64,000 bases of DNA from an uncultured Prevotella sp. (GCA_934272845.1 CAKQSF010000003.1:109014-173013), one strand, 5' to 3'; positions 46,748 through 56,036 are shown, numbered from the stretch's first letter. Program-made: numbers and translations. The notes: generated by a model not told the origin, from the sequence alone.

Positions 46748-48163
46748 ATGTGGCAGTTTATTTGTACATTCTACGGATACTTCGTATTCTTCTACTCACT
46801 GTTGCTGATAACCAGTTACGTATTTCTGATTATCATGGCGTACAGGTACACGTCGCACTACAAGCGATGGACACTTGACTACGTGCAACAGATGGTGGAG
46901 ACTAGCCCTTTTACGCCTGGAGTGTCTATCGTAGCACCGGCTTATAACGAGGGCGTGAACATCGTGGAGAATGTAAACTCGCTACTGAGACAGAAATATC
47001 CTAAATATGAGGTTATCATAGTTAACGATGGCTCAAAGGACGATACGCTGGAGAAACTTATCAATAACTTCAGCCTCGTGGAGGTGCCTTACGACTATGT
47101 GTACCATATTAACTGTAAGCCTTTCAAACGATTGTTCCGCTCTACGGACTATCACTTCAAGAACCTTACCGTGGTGGACAAGACTAACGGTGGTACGAAG
47201 GCGGACGCTGTGAACGGCGGACTCAACGTAGTACAGTATCCGTACTTTATCAATACCGACTCTGACTGTATACTGTCGCGCGACGCCATATACCAATGTA
47301 TATTCCCCGTGCTGCTTAACAACGACATCATTGCCGTGTCAGGCACGATGAGTATGAGTAACGGTTTTGAATTGAAGAACAACGAGATTGTTGAGTTCAA
47401 AACATCAAGCAACCCTTTGGCTGTATTCCAGGACTTGGAGTATAAACGCTCGTTCCTCGTAGGTAAGATGGGATGGTCTAACATCAACGCCATGCCTAAC
47501 GTGTCTGGTGGTTACGGATTGTTTAACACCGAGGTGGTGCTGGCGGCTGGTGGCTACGGCTTCGACTCGTTTGCCGAGGATATGGACATGATATGCCGTA
47601 TGATACGCTATTGCTGCGACTTCGGCAGACCTTACCGCGTGGTACAGATTCCACATACTTGTTGTTGGACGGAGGGACCGTCAACACTGAAGGTGCTCTA
47701 CCGTCAGCGCACACGTTGGGGACGTGGACTGATACAGTTGATTCACCAACACCACAGAATGATACTGAACCCTAAGTACAGACAATTGGGTATGATAACA
47801 CTGCCCTACATCGTACTGTTCGAGTTCCTTGCACCTATAATCGAGATTGTTGGTCTCTTTATGTTCATATATCTTGTGCTGACAGGCGGTGTAAACTGGG
47901 ACACTTTCTGGATTGTGCTCACCATGCTTTACGTCTTTGCCGTCATGTTGTCACAGTTCGTGATATTTTATGACTATATCCTCGGCAGTTCGTACACTAA
48001 GGCTATTTCTTATTGGAGACTGTTCGTGGCAGGACTGGTTGAGCCTATCACATATCACCCAATAATAACATACTGCTCCATAAGGGGATACCTTAACTAT
48101 ATATTACGTACCAAGGCTTCTTGGGGCGCTATGACTCGTAAACGATACAACACAGGTAAGTAA
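46748..48163 (+). CDS. Processive membrane glycosyltransferase, family GT2
   Basis: One TM helix at the N-terminus (about 8-30) and four to five at the C-terminus (about 345-440) flank a GT-A domain. Motifs of processive synthases are all visible: SIVAPAYNEG, VNDGSKDD, DxD as NTDSDC, the acceptor-base region FAEDMDM and QxxRW as QRTRW. The layout matches PgaC/cellulose-synthase-like enzymes that polymerise a glycan and thread it through the membrane. The next gene encodes a TPR plus outer-membrane barrel protein, the expected exporter. The sugar cannot be predicted; no PilZ domain is present. Confidence 0.9.
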   Translation: MWQFICTFYGYFVFFYSLLLITSYVFLIIMAYRYTSHYKRWTLDYVQQMVETSPFTPGVSIVAPAYNEGVNIVENVNSLLRQKYPKYEVIIVNDGSKDDTLEKLINNFSLVEVPYDYVYHINCKPFKRLFRSTDYHFKNLTVVDKTNGGTKADAVNGGLNVVQYPYFINTDSDCILSRDAIYQCIFPVLLNNDIIAVSGTMSMSNGFELKNNEIVEFKTSSNPLAVFQDLEYKRSFLVGKMGWSNINAMPNVSGGYGLFNTEVVLAAGGYGFDSFAEDMDMICRMIRYCCDFGRPYRVVQIPHTCCWTEGPSTLKVLYRQRTRWGRGLIQLIHQHHRMILNPKYRQLGMITLPYIVLFEFLAPIIEIVGLFMFIYLVLTGGVNWDTFWIVLTMLYVFAVMLSQFVIFYDYILGSSYTKAISYWRLFVAGLVEPITYHPIITYCSIRGYLNYILRTKASWGAMTRKRYNTGK

Positions 48164-48171
48164 ATACAGGA

Positions 48172-51147
48172 ATGAAGCGTACTATATATATCATATTTTT
48201 CACCGCAATGCTGCTCTGCTTCTCTACGGGGGGACACGCTATCTTTACTAAGTACAGAACACCAGACTACTACGAACAGAACGCACGTGACCACTTCCGC
48301 CACAACAGATGGACGGAGGGTAAACTGATGCTGGACGAAGGTTGGAAGGATTATGGCGACCTCTCGGTTATGAACGAATTGATGGGTAAGTACTATTACC
48401 ACTTCAAGGAGTATGATAAAGCACGCTTCTACCTCGTTAGGGCACTGCGCGATGATGCTACTAACACGCAGGCAAGAGAGATTATTGTCAACGTGGAGGA
48501 GGAAACGCACAACTACTCAAGCGCTATATGCTATATCAACGAACTGCTGGAACGTAACCCTTACAGCCGTGGTTGGTGGAGAAGAAAGATTAACATCTAC
48601 CGCAAAATGGGTAACAATCAGGAGGCGGACAGGTTGCTTGTGCGCCTAAACCAGATTTATCCTAATGATGAGGTGGTGAAGAAAGACATTGCCTACCTTC
48701 ATGAACAGCGCATGATTAAGCAGAAGCGCGCTGGCGATATCAACGGGCAGTTAGAGTCATTACAGGGACTGGTACAGGCTTTCCCTAACAATCCTGACTA
48801 TTATCTGCCACTGTGTAACATGCTCCTGCAGACAGGTAGAAACAGCGAGGCTGCAGAAGTGGCAGGAAGAGGCGCACGAATGACGGGAAGCATAACGCTC
48901 ATGAAGAAACGTGCGGCTATACTTACCGAACAGGGTATGTACACCGAGGCTATCAACTACTTGAAGGAATGTATGAGAGCACACCATATCCCTTCACTGC
49001 AAAAAGAGATAGACGAGATAGAAAGAACTGCCGCTATCAACGCACAGATGAACGACCCATACACTTCTATGGCAAGGGTGTATGCGAAGCAACATACGGA
49101 GGAAGCACTGAACTACCTGCTCAGCACATCCATGTCAAGAGGATATTATGAGGATGCACTCATGTATATTAAGGAGGCGAAAAAAAGAAAGGGCAACACG
49201 CATAAACTGCTCTATATGGAATTTGTGGTTAATAGACGTCTTGGCAACAAGAGTCAGGCCTTGGCACTACTCACAAAACTCTTCCAGATGAACCCGAAGG
49301 ACGAAGACGTAAGAGGGTATCTTTCTGAAATGAGGTATGATGCCGCCAAGGACGCTATGGCAAACGACATGTATGAAGAGGCTATTCCTGAACTGGAATT
49401 CGTGGAGCAGCAGGCTGTAGAACCAGAAATGAGATATGGGGCAATGACACGTTTGTATAACTGCTACTTTGAACTGAAGCAATATACTAACGCCAATGAC
49501 GCTCTCGAAAAACTGAAAGACAAATACCATTACGATCATTACATACTGCAAAAGGCGGCTCTCTGTAAGGCTGATGGCAGAATTGAGGTCGCACTGAACA
49601 CACTCTCTGATGCCTACGAGAAGGAGACCGACCCTAAGATGGCGCAACTCATTGCATATCAGTATGAGGAATATGTGCTGCCTTACGTCAAAGACATGGT
49701 GCAGAGAGGCATGATACGAAGTGCTCACAAGACGGTGAAGAACGCATTACTCGTGGCACCTACGTCTAACGAATTGTTACATCTTGCCATCACTACGTCT
49801 GACATTCTCGGACTAAAGGATGATTACGCCGAGATGGTTAAGGCTGGTAAGGAGAAATACCCCGACGACCCTTTCTTTATAGTTAAGGAAGCAGGACTGA
49901 TGGATGCTGAAGGTGACCATGCTGGAGCCGTTAAAATGCTGTACCCACAATTGGAGGTGTACCTTGGCGATACTACTCTTGTTAAGGCTTTCGCTGCATT
50001 CAGCCGCAATCTGGCAATGGATCAGGCAAAGGCTAAGGCATACAATAGCGCCATTGCAACGCTTGACACAGCATTGGTATACAACCATTCTAATAACGAA
50101 CTGCTCTATACCAAAGGTCTTATATATGAGGCCATGCACCAATATGACTCTGCATACGTATACCAGAAGTTCTACAAACCTACACTGATGGACTTCAGGG
50201 AACACAGTCGACACTTAGAGGAACTGCAGGGACAGGGCTTCAACAACGAGGTTACAATAACTTACCAACAGGCAAGACCAGGAAGCGAAGATGTTATATC
50301 GGCTAATGCCTATGCATCGTATCTCAAGAAAGGCAAACTTAACGACTATACGTTCAGCATGGCATACGCCGGAAGGGATGGCTCTTCTGCCGATGAACTT
50401 ACAAAAGAAGACATGGAATCGGGCGGTACGGGCGTAATGTTCGGACTGGATTGGCACCATCGTTTCAGAAATAACTCACCATGGGCATTCACCGTTGGCG
50501 CATCATGGGCAAGCAAATACTTCCCTGTCATAACCATCAGAGGTACTATAGAAAGGGAAATGTGGGACACATGGCTGTTTAACATACATGCCAGTTACCG
50601 TAGCATCAAGGCTTACACCAAACGATATAAGTGGGTGGAGAACGAAGAAAGGACGAGTGATGCTGACCCTGAATACGTATATGTAAGCGATGGTTGGAAG
50701 CAAAAGGATGCACCATTGACACAGTTCGGACTGACAGCGCAACGCACTATACCTCAGTTCGTGATTCAAGGAGGAATTGACGGATTCATAATGAACAACA
50801 AACTGTACTTCAGCGGACAGTTGAAAGGACAGTTCTTCCCACTGGAAGGTAGCCGCACACATGTTTTCGCAATAGGCGGCATAGGCTCCGCACCACAGAC
50901 AGAACTGCTTGACCAGTCAATGCCTGCTGGATTCAGCAAACTGAACACATTCGTGGGAGGAGGCTTGACATGGTTCTTCAACAAGCACATTGCTGCATCG
51001 CTCAGTGGTACGTGGTACACTATGTATCGTTCGCAGGACATACAGACTGGTATTTGGGGCAATGAGGAATATTCTGTCAATAAGTCATCATCAACCAACT
51101 ACAAGAACATGTACTACATACAGGGACAGATTATTGCCACATTCTAA
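48172..51147 (+). CDS. TPR protein with C-terminal YaiO-like outer-membrane barrel
   Basis: A signal peptide (about 1-20) leads to a long tetratricopeptide region (about 30-680, e.g. GKYYYHFKEYDKARFYLVRAL, LLYTKGLIYEAMHQYDSAYV). The C-terminal 290 residues form a beta-barrel with alternating strands (VTITYQQARPGSEDV, FGLDWHHRF, FVGGGLTWFFN) ending in IIATF. This resembles the YaiO outer-membrane family and, in plan, PgaA or NfrA, which guide a polymer through the periplasm and outer membrane. It starts 8 nt after the GT2 gene. At 991 aa it is larger than YaiO itself because of the long TPR part. Confidence 0.85.
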   Translation: MKRTIYIIFFTAMLLCFSTGGHAIFTKYRTPDYYEQNARDHFRHNRWTEGKLMLDEGWKDYGDLSVMNELMGKYYYHFKEYDKARFYLVRALRDDATNTQAREIIVNVEEETHNYSSAICYINELLERNPYSRGWWRRKINIYRKMGNNQEADRLLVRLNQIYPNDEVVKKDIAYLHEQRMIKQKRAGDINGQLESLQGLVQAFPNNPDYYLPLCNMLLQTGRNSEAAEVAGRGARMTGSITLMKKRAAILTEQGMYTEAINYLKECMRAHHIPSLQKEIDEIERTAAINAQMNDPYTSMARVYAKQHTEEALNYLLSTSMSRGYYEDALMYIKEAKKRKGNTHKLLYMEFVVNRRLGNKSQALALLTKLFQMNPKDEDVRGYLSEMRYDAAKDAMANDMYEEAIPELEFVEQQAVEPEMRYGAMTRLYNCYFELKQYTNANDALEKLKDKYHYDHYILQKAALCKADGRIEVALNTLSDAYEKETDPKMAQLIAYQYEEYVLPYVKDMVQRGMIRSAHKTVKNALLVAPTSNELLHLAITTSDILGLKDDYAEMVKAGKEKYPDDPFFIVKEAGLMDAEGDHAGAVKMLYPQLEVYLGDTTLVKAFAAFSRNLAMDQAKAKAYNSAIATLDTALVYNHSNNELLYTKGLIYEAMHQYDSAYVYQKFYKPTLMDFREHSRHLEELQGQGFNNEVTITYQQARPGSEDVISANAYASYLKKGKLNDYTFSMAYAGRDGSSADELTKEDMESGGTGVMFGLDWHHRFRNNSPWAFTVGASWASKYFPVITIRGTIEREMWDTWLFNIHASYRSIKAYTKRYKWVENEERTSDADPEYVYVSDGWKQKDAPLTQFGLTAQRTIPQFVIQGGIDGFIMNNKLYFSGQLKGQFFPLEGSRTHVFAIGGIGSAPQTELLDQSMPAGFSKLNTFVGGGLTWFFNKHIAASLSGTWYTMYRSQDIQTGIWGNEEYSVNKSSSTNYKNMYYIQGQIIATF

Positions 51148-51208
51148 CAATGTTGGTAGTAAAATATACCAAAGCACCTTCAAACGATACACCCATAACA
51201 TAGACATA

Positions 51209-52465
51209 ATGAAACTGATTCACTTCATCATAGCATCACTTCTCATGCTGTCGGCATGTGGCAAGGCAGCAAAGCCAGAACCAAAAGCATTTGAATACCG
51301 TGCACTCTGTACGCCAACAAATGCTAATCCGAAGGAGTTTGACCTCACAAACACCAACAACGTGGACTACGACTGGTCGCTATGGGGGCATAATCTATGG
51401 AAGGTTGTGGGCAAAGAGGCTCCTGACGATGTTTACGCCTTGATTGACGGACACCGTGACAAGTCGCAGTTTTGCTTCACATCACAGCGTCTTTACACCA
51501 TTATCGATGAATGGATAATAGACCAATGGGGCACGAAGGGCGGACGATTTACCATCATGCCTGCCGACAACAAGAAGGTATGCCAGTGTGAACTGTGCAA
51601 AAAGATTGGTAATACACCACAGAGCGCCACACCTGCCGTAGCGGCTCTCATGACAAAACTTGCCAATAAATACCCTGAACATCAATTCTTTCTGACTGCA
51701 TACCACACTACTAAGGAGCCGCCAACGGCTAAGATGCCGAAGAACGCGGGCGTAATGCTTTCTACAATGGATATCCCCATGCGCTTCGTTTTCGAGCAAA
51801 GCGGTGGTTATCATAAGTTTGACATGATGGTAAAGGCATGGAAGAAAGTCACTCCCCTACTCTATGTATGGGAATACGACCGCAACTTTGATGACTACCT
51901 AACGCCATACCCCTGCCTAATGATAATGCAACAACGCCTTAGATACTACCAAAAAGTGGGCATAACGGGCGTATTTATCAACGGTAGCGGTGACGATTAC
52001 TCCACCTTTGACGACGTGCAGTCATACGTTTTATCACGCCTTCTACTCGATGTCAACGCTGACGTAGAGAAACTTGTGCGCGAATTCTACGCTAAATTCT
52101 ATCCTGAATGTGGACAGTTCATAGCAGATTACTACCTATCTCTAGAGAAAAATCTGCGCCGCACTAACCGCGTTATGCCATATTATGGTACCATTGACGA
52201 GACGGTGTCTGCATATCTCGATAAGAAAGAGTTCATAGACTTCTGGGTAACACTTGACAAGAAGAGCAAAAGCGTAAGTGGAGAAGAACGTAAACTGCTC
52301 AACAACATGCTAACAGCAATGGCATACACACGTCTACAGTTGAAACCTTCTGACGACGAACGCGCTGAGTTAATACTCATTCTGAAGGAATATAAGAGCG
52401 TTCCACGGCTCCTTAACTACAAGGAGACGAAAGGTTCGCTGGAGGAATATCTCAAAGGAAAATAA
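51209..52465 (+). CDS. DUF4838-like lipoprotein of exopolysaccharide operon
   Basis: Start at ATG 51209 (MKLIHFIIASLLMLSACGK) gives a lipobox SACG and 418 aa; the frame is open further upstream but lacks a signal there. The body matches DUF4838: a Cys-rich CQCELCKKIG near residue 128, FLTAYHTTKEPP, YVWEYDRNFDDY and GVFINGSGDDYS. DUF4838 proteins resemble the catalytic half of alpha-glucuronidase/hexosaminidase-type glycosidases. Position after the exporter suggests a periplasmic or surface enzyme that trims or modifies the exported glycan, comparable in place to PgaB. Catalytic residues were not assigned. Confidence 0.75.
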   Translation: MKLIHFIIASLLMLSACGKAAKPEPKAFEYRALCTPTNANPKEFDLTNTNNVDYDWSLWGHNLWKVVGKEAPDDVYALIDGHRDKSQFCFTSQRLYTIIDEWIIDQWGTKGGRFTIMPADNKKVCQCELCKKIGNTPQSATPAVAALMTKLANKYPEHQFFLTAYHTTKEPPTAKMPKNAGVMLSTMDIPMRFVFEQSGGYHKFDMMVKAWKKVTPLLYVWEYDRNFDDYLTPYPCLMIMQQRLRYYQKVGITGVFINGSGDDYSTFDDVQSYVLSRLLLDVNADVEKLVREFYAKFYPECGQFIADYYLSLEKNLRRTNRVMPYYGTIDETVSAYLDKKEFIDFWVTLDKKSKSVSGEERKLLNNMLTAMAYTRLQLKPSDDERAELILILKEYKSVPRLLNYKETKGSLEEYLKGK

Positions 52466-52551
52466 CTAAGGAGAGAATACATGACGAGGGTTCATGTAAC
52501 AATAGTTATTCATCTGTCAACAAGAATAGCGGAAATAGCAACACACGACCA

Positions 52552-53133
52552 ATGAGAATAAAAAGAATTACCACATCGGCAGCAACATTACTGCTGTTTC
52601 TTTGTGCCCTCTTTACCGGCACATCATGCAGCAAGACTCTACCGATGACCGACATTATGATACAGGATTCCATCCGACACTACTACCCCTTAGTACAAGG
52701 AACGGATCTAATACTACTGTGGCGCGTGGCGAATGTGGGCAATACACCACTCGTTCTGACCGACATACAGCCTTCATGTGGTTGCGTTGTCACCGACCAA
52801 GACGAGAACAACGTAATACCTCCAGGTAAACAGAAACTACTAAAGTTCACCTTTCGCAGCGAGAAGAACTCTGGATACGTGAAGCATACCATCCATCTTT
52901 TCGGAAATATCAGTCCAAAAGGCATGGCGAGCATGGTGTTCGACCTCAACGTTGTAGTCCCAGCACTGGGTAGTCCGGACTATGAGGAGCAGCATAAAGA
53001 CCGTAACGAGTTCGACATTACTGCAGGTGTGAAGTCACTTGTTGACGGTAACGAGGCACAGCGAGGCTACTGGACCGACAATAATGAATACTCTCGTAAC
53101 TACAACAGATATTACTGGAACAAGGACAAGTAA
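52552..53133 (+). CDS. DUF1573 lipoprotein
   Basis: A lipobox GTSCSK ends the signal peptide. The single domain (about 50-145) has the DUF1573 pattern WRVANVGNTPLVLTDIQPSCGCV, an immunoglobulin-like fold widespread in Bacteroidota and of unclear role. A short Asn/Tyr-rich C-terminus follows (NNEYSRNYNRYY). It is the last gene of the putative exopolysaccharide operon, 86 nt after the DUF4838 gene, and may be an accessory surface or periplasmic protein. Confidence 0.8.
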   Translation: MRIKRITTSAATLLLFLCALFTGTSCSKTLPMTDIMIQDSIRHYYPLVQGTDLILLWRVANVGNTPLVLTDIQPSCGCVVTDQDENNVIPPGKQKLLKFTFRSEKNSGYVKHTIHLFGNISPKGMASMVFDLNVVVPALGSPDYEEQHKDRNEFDITAGVKSLVDGNEAQRGYWTDNNEYSRNYNRYYWNKDK

Positions 53134-53142
53134 CTTACTATC

Positions 53143-53173
53143 GCTCTCTAAACTCAATGTCAGAAGCATAACG
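53143..53173 (+). pseudogene. Fragment of a LuxR-type regulator gene
   Basis: Positions 53145-53173 match 62297-62324 in the intact LuxR-type gene with about two differences in 29 bp; the reading gives SKLNVRSIT against SKLNVKSIT in the DNA-recognition region. Nothing else of the gene remains. It lies 10 nt after the DUF1573 stop at the left edge of the cassette array. Confidence 0.6.
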
Positions 53174-53188
53174 TTTAAGGAAGACATA

Positions 53189-53202
53189 TTACACAATGAT
53201 GT
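53189..53202. promoter_or_regulatory. Isolated half of the cassette operator
   Basis: TTACACAATGATGT equals the distal arm of the operators at 54486 and 56134. The matching arm 23 bp away is missing, so this is a truncated operator left by a deletion. Confidence 0.7.
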
Positions 53203-53215
53203 ATGGCGATAACAG

Positions 53216-53247
53216 AAAAAGCCCTCAACAACGTATGTGTTGAGGGC
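53216..53247 (-). terminator. Cassette terminator, copy A
   Basis: GCCCTCAACA (53221-53230) pairs with TGTTGAGGGC (53238-53247); on the minus strand five U follow. The same hairpin recurs at 54518-54544 and 56167-56193. Confidence 0.85.
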
Positions 53248-53277
53248 AAATATTACGACAATATAGAGTGATATTTT

Positions 53278-53724
53278 TTAGTGTGACACACGTTTAAGCG
53301 TAAGAGTAACCGTGCCTGCGTTTCTGCCCACTGCACGTGGAGCATAATAACTAATAACAAGCGTATCACCTTTTAGACTTACAATCTCATAATTCTTGAT
53401 TAATTTTCTTTTGGGAGCATAATAAATTATATGCGTACCACTTTTAACCTTTCCTACAAGTGTAGAGTCATACCTAACGGGGATTCCTGTTGATAAATAA
53501 TAATGTGATTCATTTGTGTAAGTCTCAACTTTTGAATTAAAAATATATTGTCTTGTCCAAGACATTGATGTTTTTGAAAATCCATAAGTTTCTATAAAAT
53601 CGTCATAAGCCGGATCGATAACTTTCCATGTACCCGTCAGTTGTTGAATAGTAACATTTACTCTTGCTATAGATATATTAGCAAAAGTCATTAGAATGAT
53701 AATTATTACAATATATTTTTTCAT
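53278..53724 (-). CDS. Small secreted lipocalin-like protein, putative immunity partner (cassette A)
   Basis: The 148-aa protein has a signal peptide (about 1-20) and a compact all-beta pattern beginning IQQLTGTWKVIDPAYDDF, which resembles small lipocalin-like proteins. Its last 60 residues (THIIYYAPKRKL, YAPRAVGRNAGTVTLTLKRVS) are nearly identical to those of the proteins at 54576 and 56203, while the N-terminal half varies. It starts 8 nt after the remains of the C39-like gene. The one-to-one pairing with a secreted peptidase gene suggests an inhibitor or immunity protein acting in the periplasm; that role is inferred. It appears intact although its partner is broken. Confidence 0.7.
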   Translation of the reverse strand: MKKYIVIIIILMTFANISIARVNVTIQQLTGTWKVIDPAYDDFIETYGFSKTSMSWTRQYIFNSKVETYTNESHYYLSTGIPVRYDSTLVGKVKSGTHIIYYAPKRKLIKNYEIVSLKGDTLVISYYAPRAVGRNAGTVTLTLKRVSH

Positions 53725-53732
53725 TTTATACT

Positions 53733-54388
53733 TTATTTTGAATAAATGTAATTTGAATATTTCTGTAATTTCTCTATACGTATTGTAGTATATTGTCCAG
53801 TACCAGGATCAATACATTGAAATGCCTCGGGAGAAGACTTGTAGTAATTATTATTATCAAAATACCCGACAATCTCCATCATATGCATGAATCCAGATCC
53901 ATTATCAATAACCGCAAGACATGGAACAGAGGACCTCCACCTGTGCCACTGCTACTGCAGCCACCGCTACTACCTCCACCTGCACCACCTCCTGATGGTT
54001 TCGTCCCTGGCACGACTAAATTGGCACACGTACAGTACTCCTCTTCTTCTAATTCTCTGCCACAGAATGGGCAATGAGAGACTTCTTCATCCTTATACCC
54101 CGCAGCAATAGCGCACGCTTGACTATACTCATAGTGTTTATTCAAGTCACTCACTCGGGAATGACAATATTCACACTCATACCAACACTCATGACCTTCT
54201 TCTGGGTCATAAAAGTGACCGCATGTTTCACATTTTTCATTCGTACTACCTACATCTACATCGGGCAACCAATTAGAACCGTCCTCGTATGTCCAGTGTT
54301 GAGCCTTGACTGCAGAACCGTCAACAATGCCAAGCAACGGGAACAAAGTTAGTAAAAATATGACTAACGACAAAATCCTTCTCTGCAT
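53733..54388 (-). pseudogene. Zinc-module/C39-like peptidase gene, internally deleted (cassette A)
   Basis: The first 140 codons equal those of the gene at 56653-57684: signal peptide, CETC/HEC and CEYC/H/C modules, CPFCG and the Gly/Ser linker. After GTGGG the frame shifts. In another frame the C-terminal end of the peptidase domain is still readable (VPCLAVIDNGSG, MEIVGYFDNN, CIDPGTGQY) down to a TAA at 53733. About 380 bp that would encode the start of the peptidase domain, including the catalytic Cys, are missing. As it stands, translation gives a 169-aa product without the catalytic centre. Confidence 0.8.
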
Positions 54389-54416
54389 TATCAGTCCTTT
54401 TTAACGATTCTTGCGA

Positions 54417-54499
54417 CAAAGGTAGGACAATGAGAAGAATTCATCGTGACATCTTTGTGTAATTGTAGAGAATACAGAGAAAATATTACACAATGATGT
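54417..54499 (-). promoter_or_regulatory. Cassette promoter with 14-bp inverted-repeat operator (copy A)
   Basis: ACATCTTTGTGTAA (54449-54462) and TTACACAATGATGT (54486-54499) form an inverted repeat with one mismatch and a 23-bp spacer. The minus-strand -7 box TACCTTTG lies at 54424-54417, 24 bp from the near arm. The absence of a normal -33 box suggests an activator bound at the repeat. Confidence 0.8.
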
Positions 54500-54512
54500 A
54501 TGGCGATAACAG

Positions 54513-54544
54513 AAAAAGCCCTCAACAACGTATGTGTTGAGGGC
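54513..54544 (-). terminator. Cassette terminator, copy B
   Basis: GCCCTCAACA (54518-54527) pairs with TGTTGAGGGC (54535-54544), followed on the minus strand by five U. It ends the cassette B transcript just upstream of the cassette A promoter. Confidence 0.85.
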
Positions 54545-54575
54545 TAATATTACAATAACATAGAGTAACAATGTT

Positions 54576-55022
54576 TTAGCGTGATACACGTTTTAGTGTA
54601 AGGGTAACTGTACCTGCGTTTCTACCTACTGCCCGAGGAGCATAATAACTAATAGTAAGTATGTCACCTTTTAGACTAACAATTTCATAATACTTGATTA
54701 ATTTTCTCTTGGGGGCATAATAAATTATGTGCGTACCGCTTTTAACCTTTCCAACAAGTGTTGAGTCATACCTAACAGGGATTCCTGTTGATAAATAATA
54801 TTGTATATTGTTTGTCAAGGTCTCTACTCTTGAACGCAAATCATATTGACGTGTCCAAGCGAATTGATTATTAAAGAATCTACAAGTTTCTGACATATCT
54901 TCATAGGTAGGATCTATTACCACCCATGTTCCCTCCAACTGCTGTAATGTAACAACAACTTTGGCTTTAGACACATTTATAGAAACAAATAATGCAATAA
55001 AAGAAATCAAAATTCTTTTCAT
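54576..55022 (-). CDS. Small secreted lipocalin-like protein, putative immunity partner (cassette B)
   Basis: A 148-aa paralog of the protein at 53278-53724, with a signal peptide (about 1-20), LQQLEGTWVVIDPTYEDM and the same conserved C-terminal half. Differences cluster in the N-terminal half (FFNNQFAWTRQYDLRS against GFSKTSMSWTRQYIFNS). It follows the intact C39-like gene by 9 nt, so the two are translated together. A partner-specific inhibitor would be expected to vary in exactly this way, but other roles for a small beta-barrel are open. Confidence 0.7.
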   Translation of the reverse strand: MKRILISFIALFVSINVSKAKVVVTLQQLEGTWVVIDPTYEDMSETCRFFNNQFAWTRQYDLRSRVETLTNNIQYYLSTGIPVRYDSTLVGKVKSGTHIIYYAPKRKLIKYYEIVSLKGDILTISYYAPRAVGRNAGTVTLTLKRVSR

Positions 55023-55031
55023 ATCTTTATG

Positions 55032-56036
55032 TTATTTTGCGAAAATATAGTTAGAATATTTTTGTATTTTTTCTATACGAACGGTTGTATATTCTCCTGT
55101 ACCAGGATCTATACACTGAAATGCTTCTGGCAAAGTTTGGAAATAATCTTTACTTTCAAAATATCCGACAATCTCCATCATATGTAAAATTCCACTTTCT
55201 ATTTCTATCACTGCAAGGCACGGTATCGAATTATCTATATTATCAACTATATCAGAAAGTTCTGTAGTATAAAAGCCCATTACCTGCATGAAATCTTTCA
55301 TTACAGATAAGTCTACACCATTTTGTTTGATTGCTTGGTTTTCTTCCGAATACGATGCGTCATATGCTATTTCTATATTATCACGAATTTCTTGCGGACT
55401 TTGTTGGCTCCCCATATGCGACAACAAATTTGCCATTGCTGTTGGTACGCACGTCATACTCGTCTCTTGTTTCATGGACTGAGCAGGAAGATGTTCCTTA
55501 AAGAGATGTTCACCATCTATTTTCTGATGGGTCGGATTGAAGGGAGGATTGATGTCTACATTATTATTATCTGGATACCAATAGCCTCCTACACTACCTG
55601 TAAAGCCTCCACCTGTGCCACTACTGCCTCCTCCCCATGAAGGTCTGTTGCCAATTTCTATACCTCCTGTACAAGTACATTGATCTATTGGCAGACCACA
55701 AATACAGCAATAACCATCTTTTGGCTCATCATCTTCTTCCACACCTCTTGCTGCATCAGCACATGGTTGATTATACTTGTAGTGCTGGTTCAGGTCACTC
55801 ACTCTGGCATGACAATATTCACACTCATACCAACATTCATGTCCTTCCTCTGGATCATAGTAGTGTCCGCATGTTTCACATTTCTCATTGTTACTGTCAA
55901 CGTCCAAGTCGGGCAACCAATGAGAACCGTCCTCGTATGTCCAGTGTTGAGCCTTGACTGCAGAACCGTCAACAATGCCAAGCAACGGGAACAAAGTTAG
56001 TAAAAATATGACTAACGACAAAATCCTTCTCTGCAT
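55032..56036 (-). CDS. Secreted zinc-module protein with C39-like cysteine peptidase domain (cassette B)
   Basis: The 334-aa protein has a signal peptide (1-30), two Cys/His modules (C53, C56, H66, C68; C72, C75, H85, C92), a further CCIC/CTC group (110-122), a short Gly/Ser linker (about 135-150) and a papain-like C39-type domain. Its catalytic set is visible: Gln190 (oxyanion), Cys196 in MTCVPTAMAN, His285 in GILHMMEIVGY and Asp310 in CIDPGTG. C39 peptidases usually sit on bacteriocin transporters and cut double-glycine leaders; here the domain is exported and free-standing. The N-terminal half is close to, but distinct from, those in cassettes A and C. It has its own operator-bearing promoter. 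Confidence 0.78.
   Translation of the reverse strand: MQRRILSLVIFLLTLFPLLGIVDGSAVKAQHWTYEDGSHWLPDLDVDSNNEKCETCGHYYDPEEGHECWYECEYCHARVSDLNQHYKYNQPCADAARGVEEDDEPKDGYCCICGLPIDQCTCTGGIEIGNRPSWGGGSSGTGGGFTGSVGGYWYPDNNNVDINPPFNPTHQKIDGEHLFKEHLPAQSMKQETSMTCVPTAMANLLSHMGSQQSPQEIRDNIEIAYDASYSEENQAIKQNGVDLSVMKDFMQVMGFYTTELSDIVDNIDNSIPCLAVIEIESGILHMMEIVGYFESKDYFQTLPEAFQCIDPGTGEYTTVRIEKIQKYSNYIFAK

Noticed and set aside
50990..51208. N-terminal extension of the DUF4838 gene overlapping the end of the TPR/barrel gene
   Set aside because: The extension has no signal peptide, while the ATG at 51209 gives a perfect lipoprotein signal. The extension is overlap by chance.
53865..54150. Plus-strand frames with Leu/Pro-rich and His-rich peptides opposite the zinc-module genes
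   Set aside because: They are complements of the Gly/Ser linker and Cys modules and recur wherever those modules recur.
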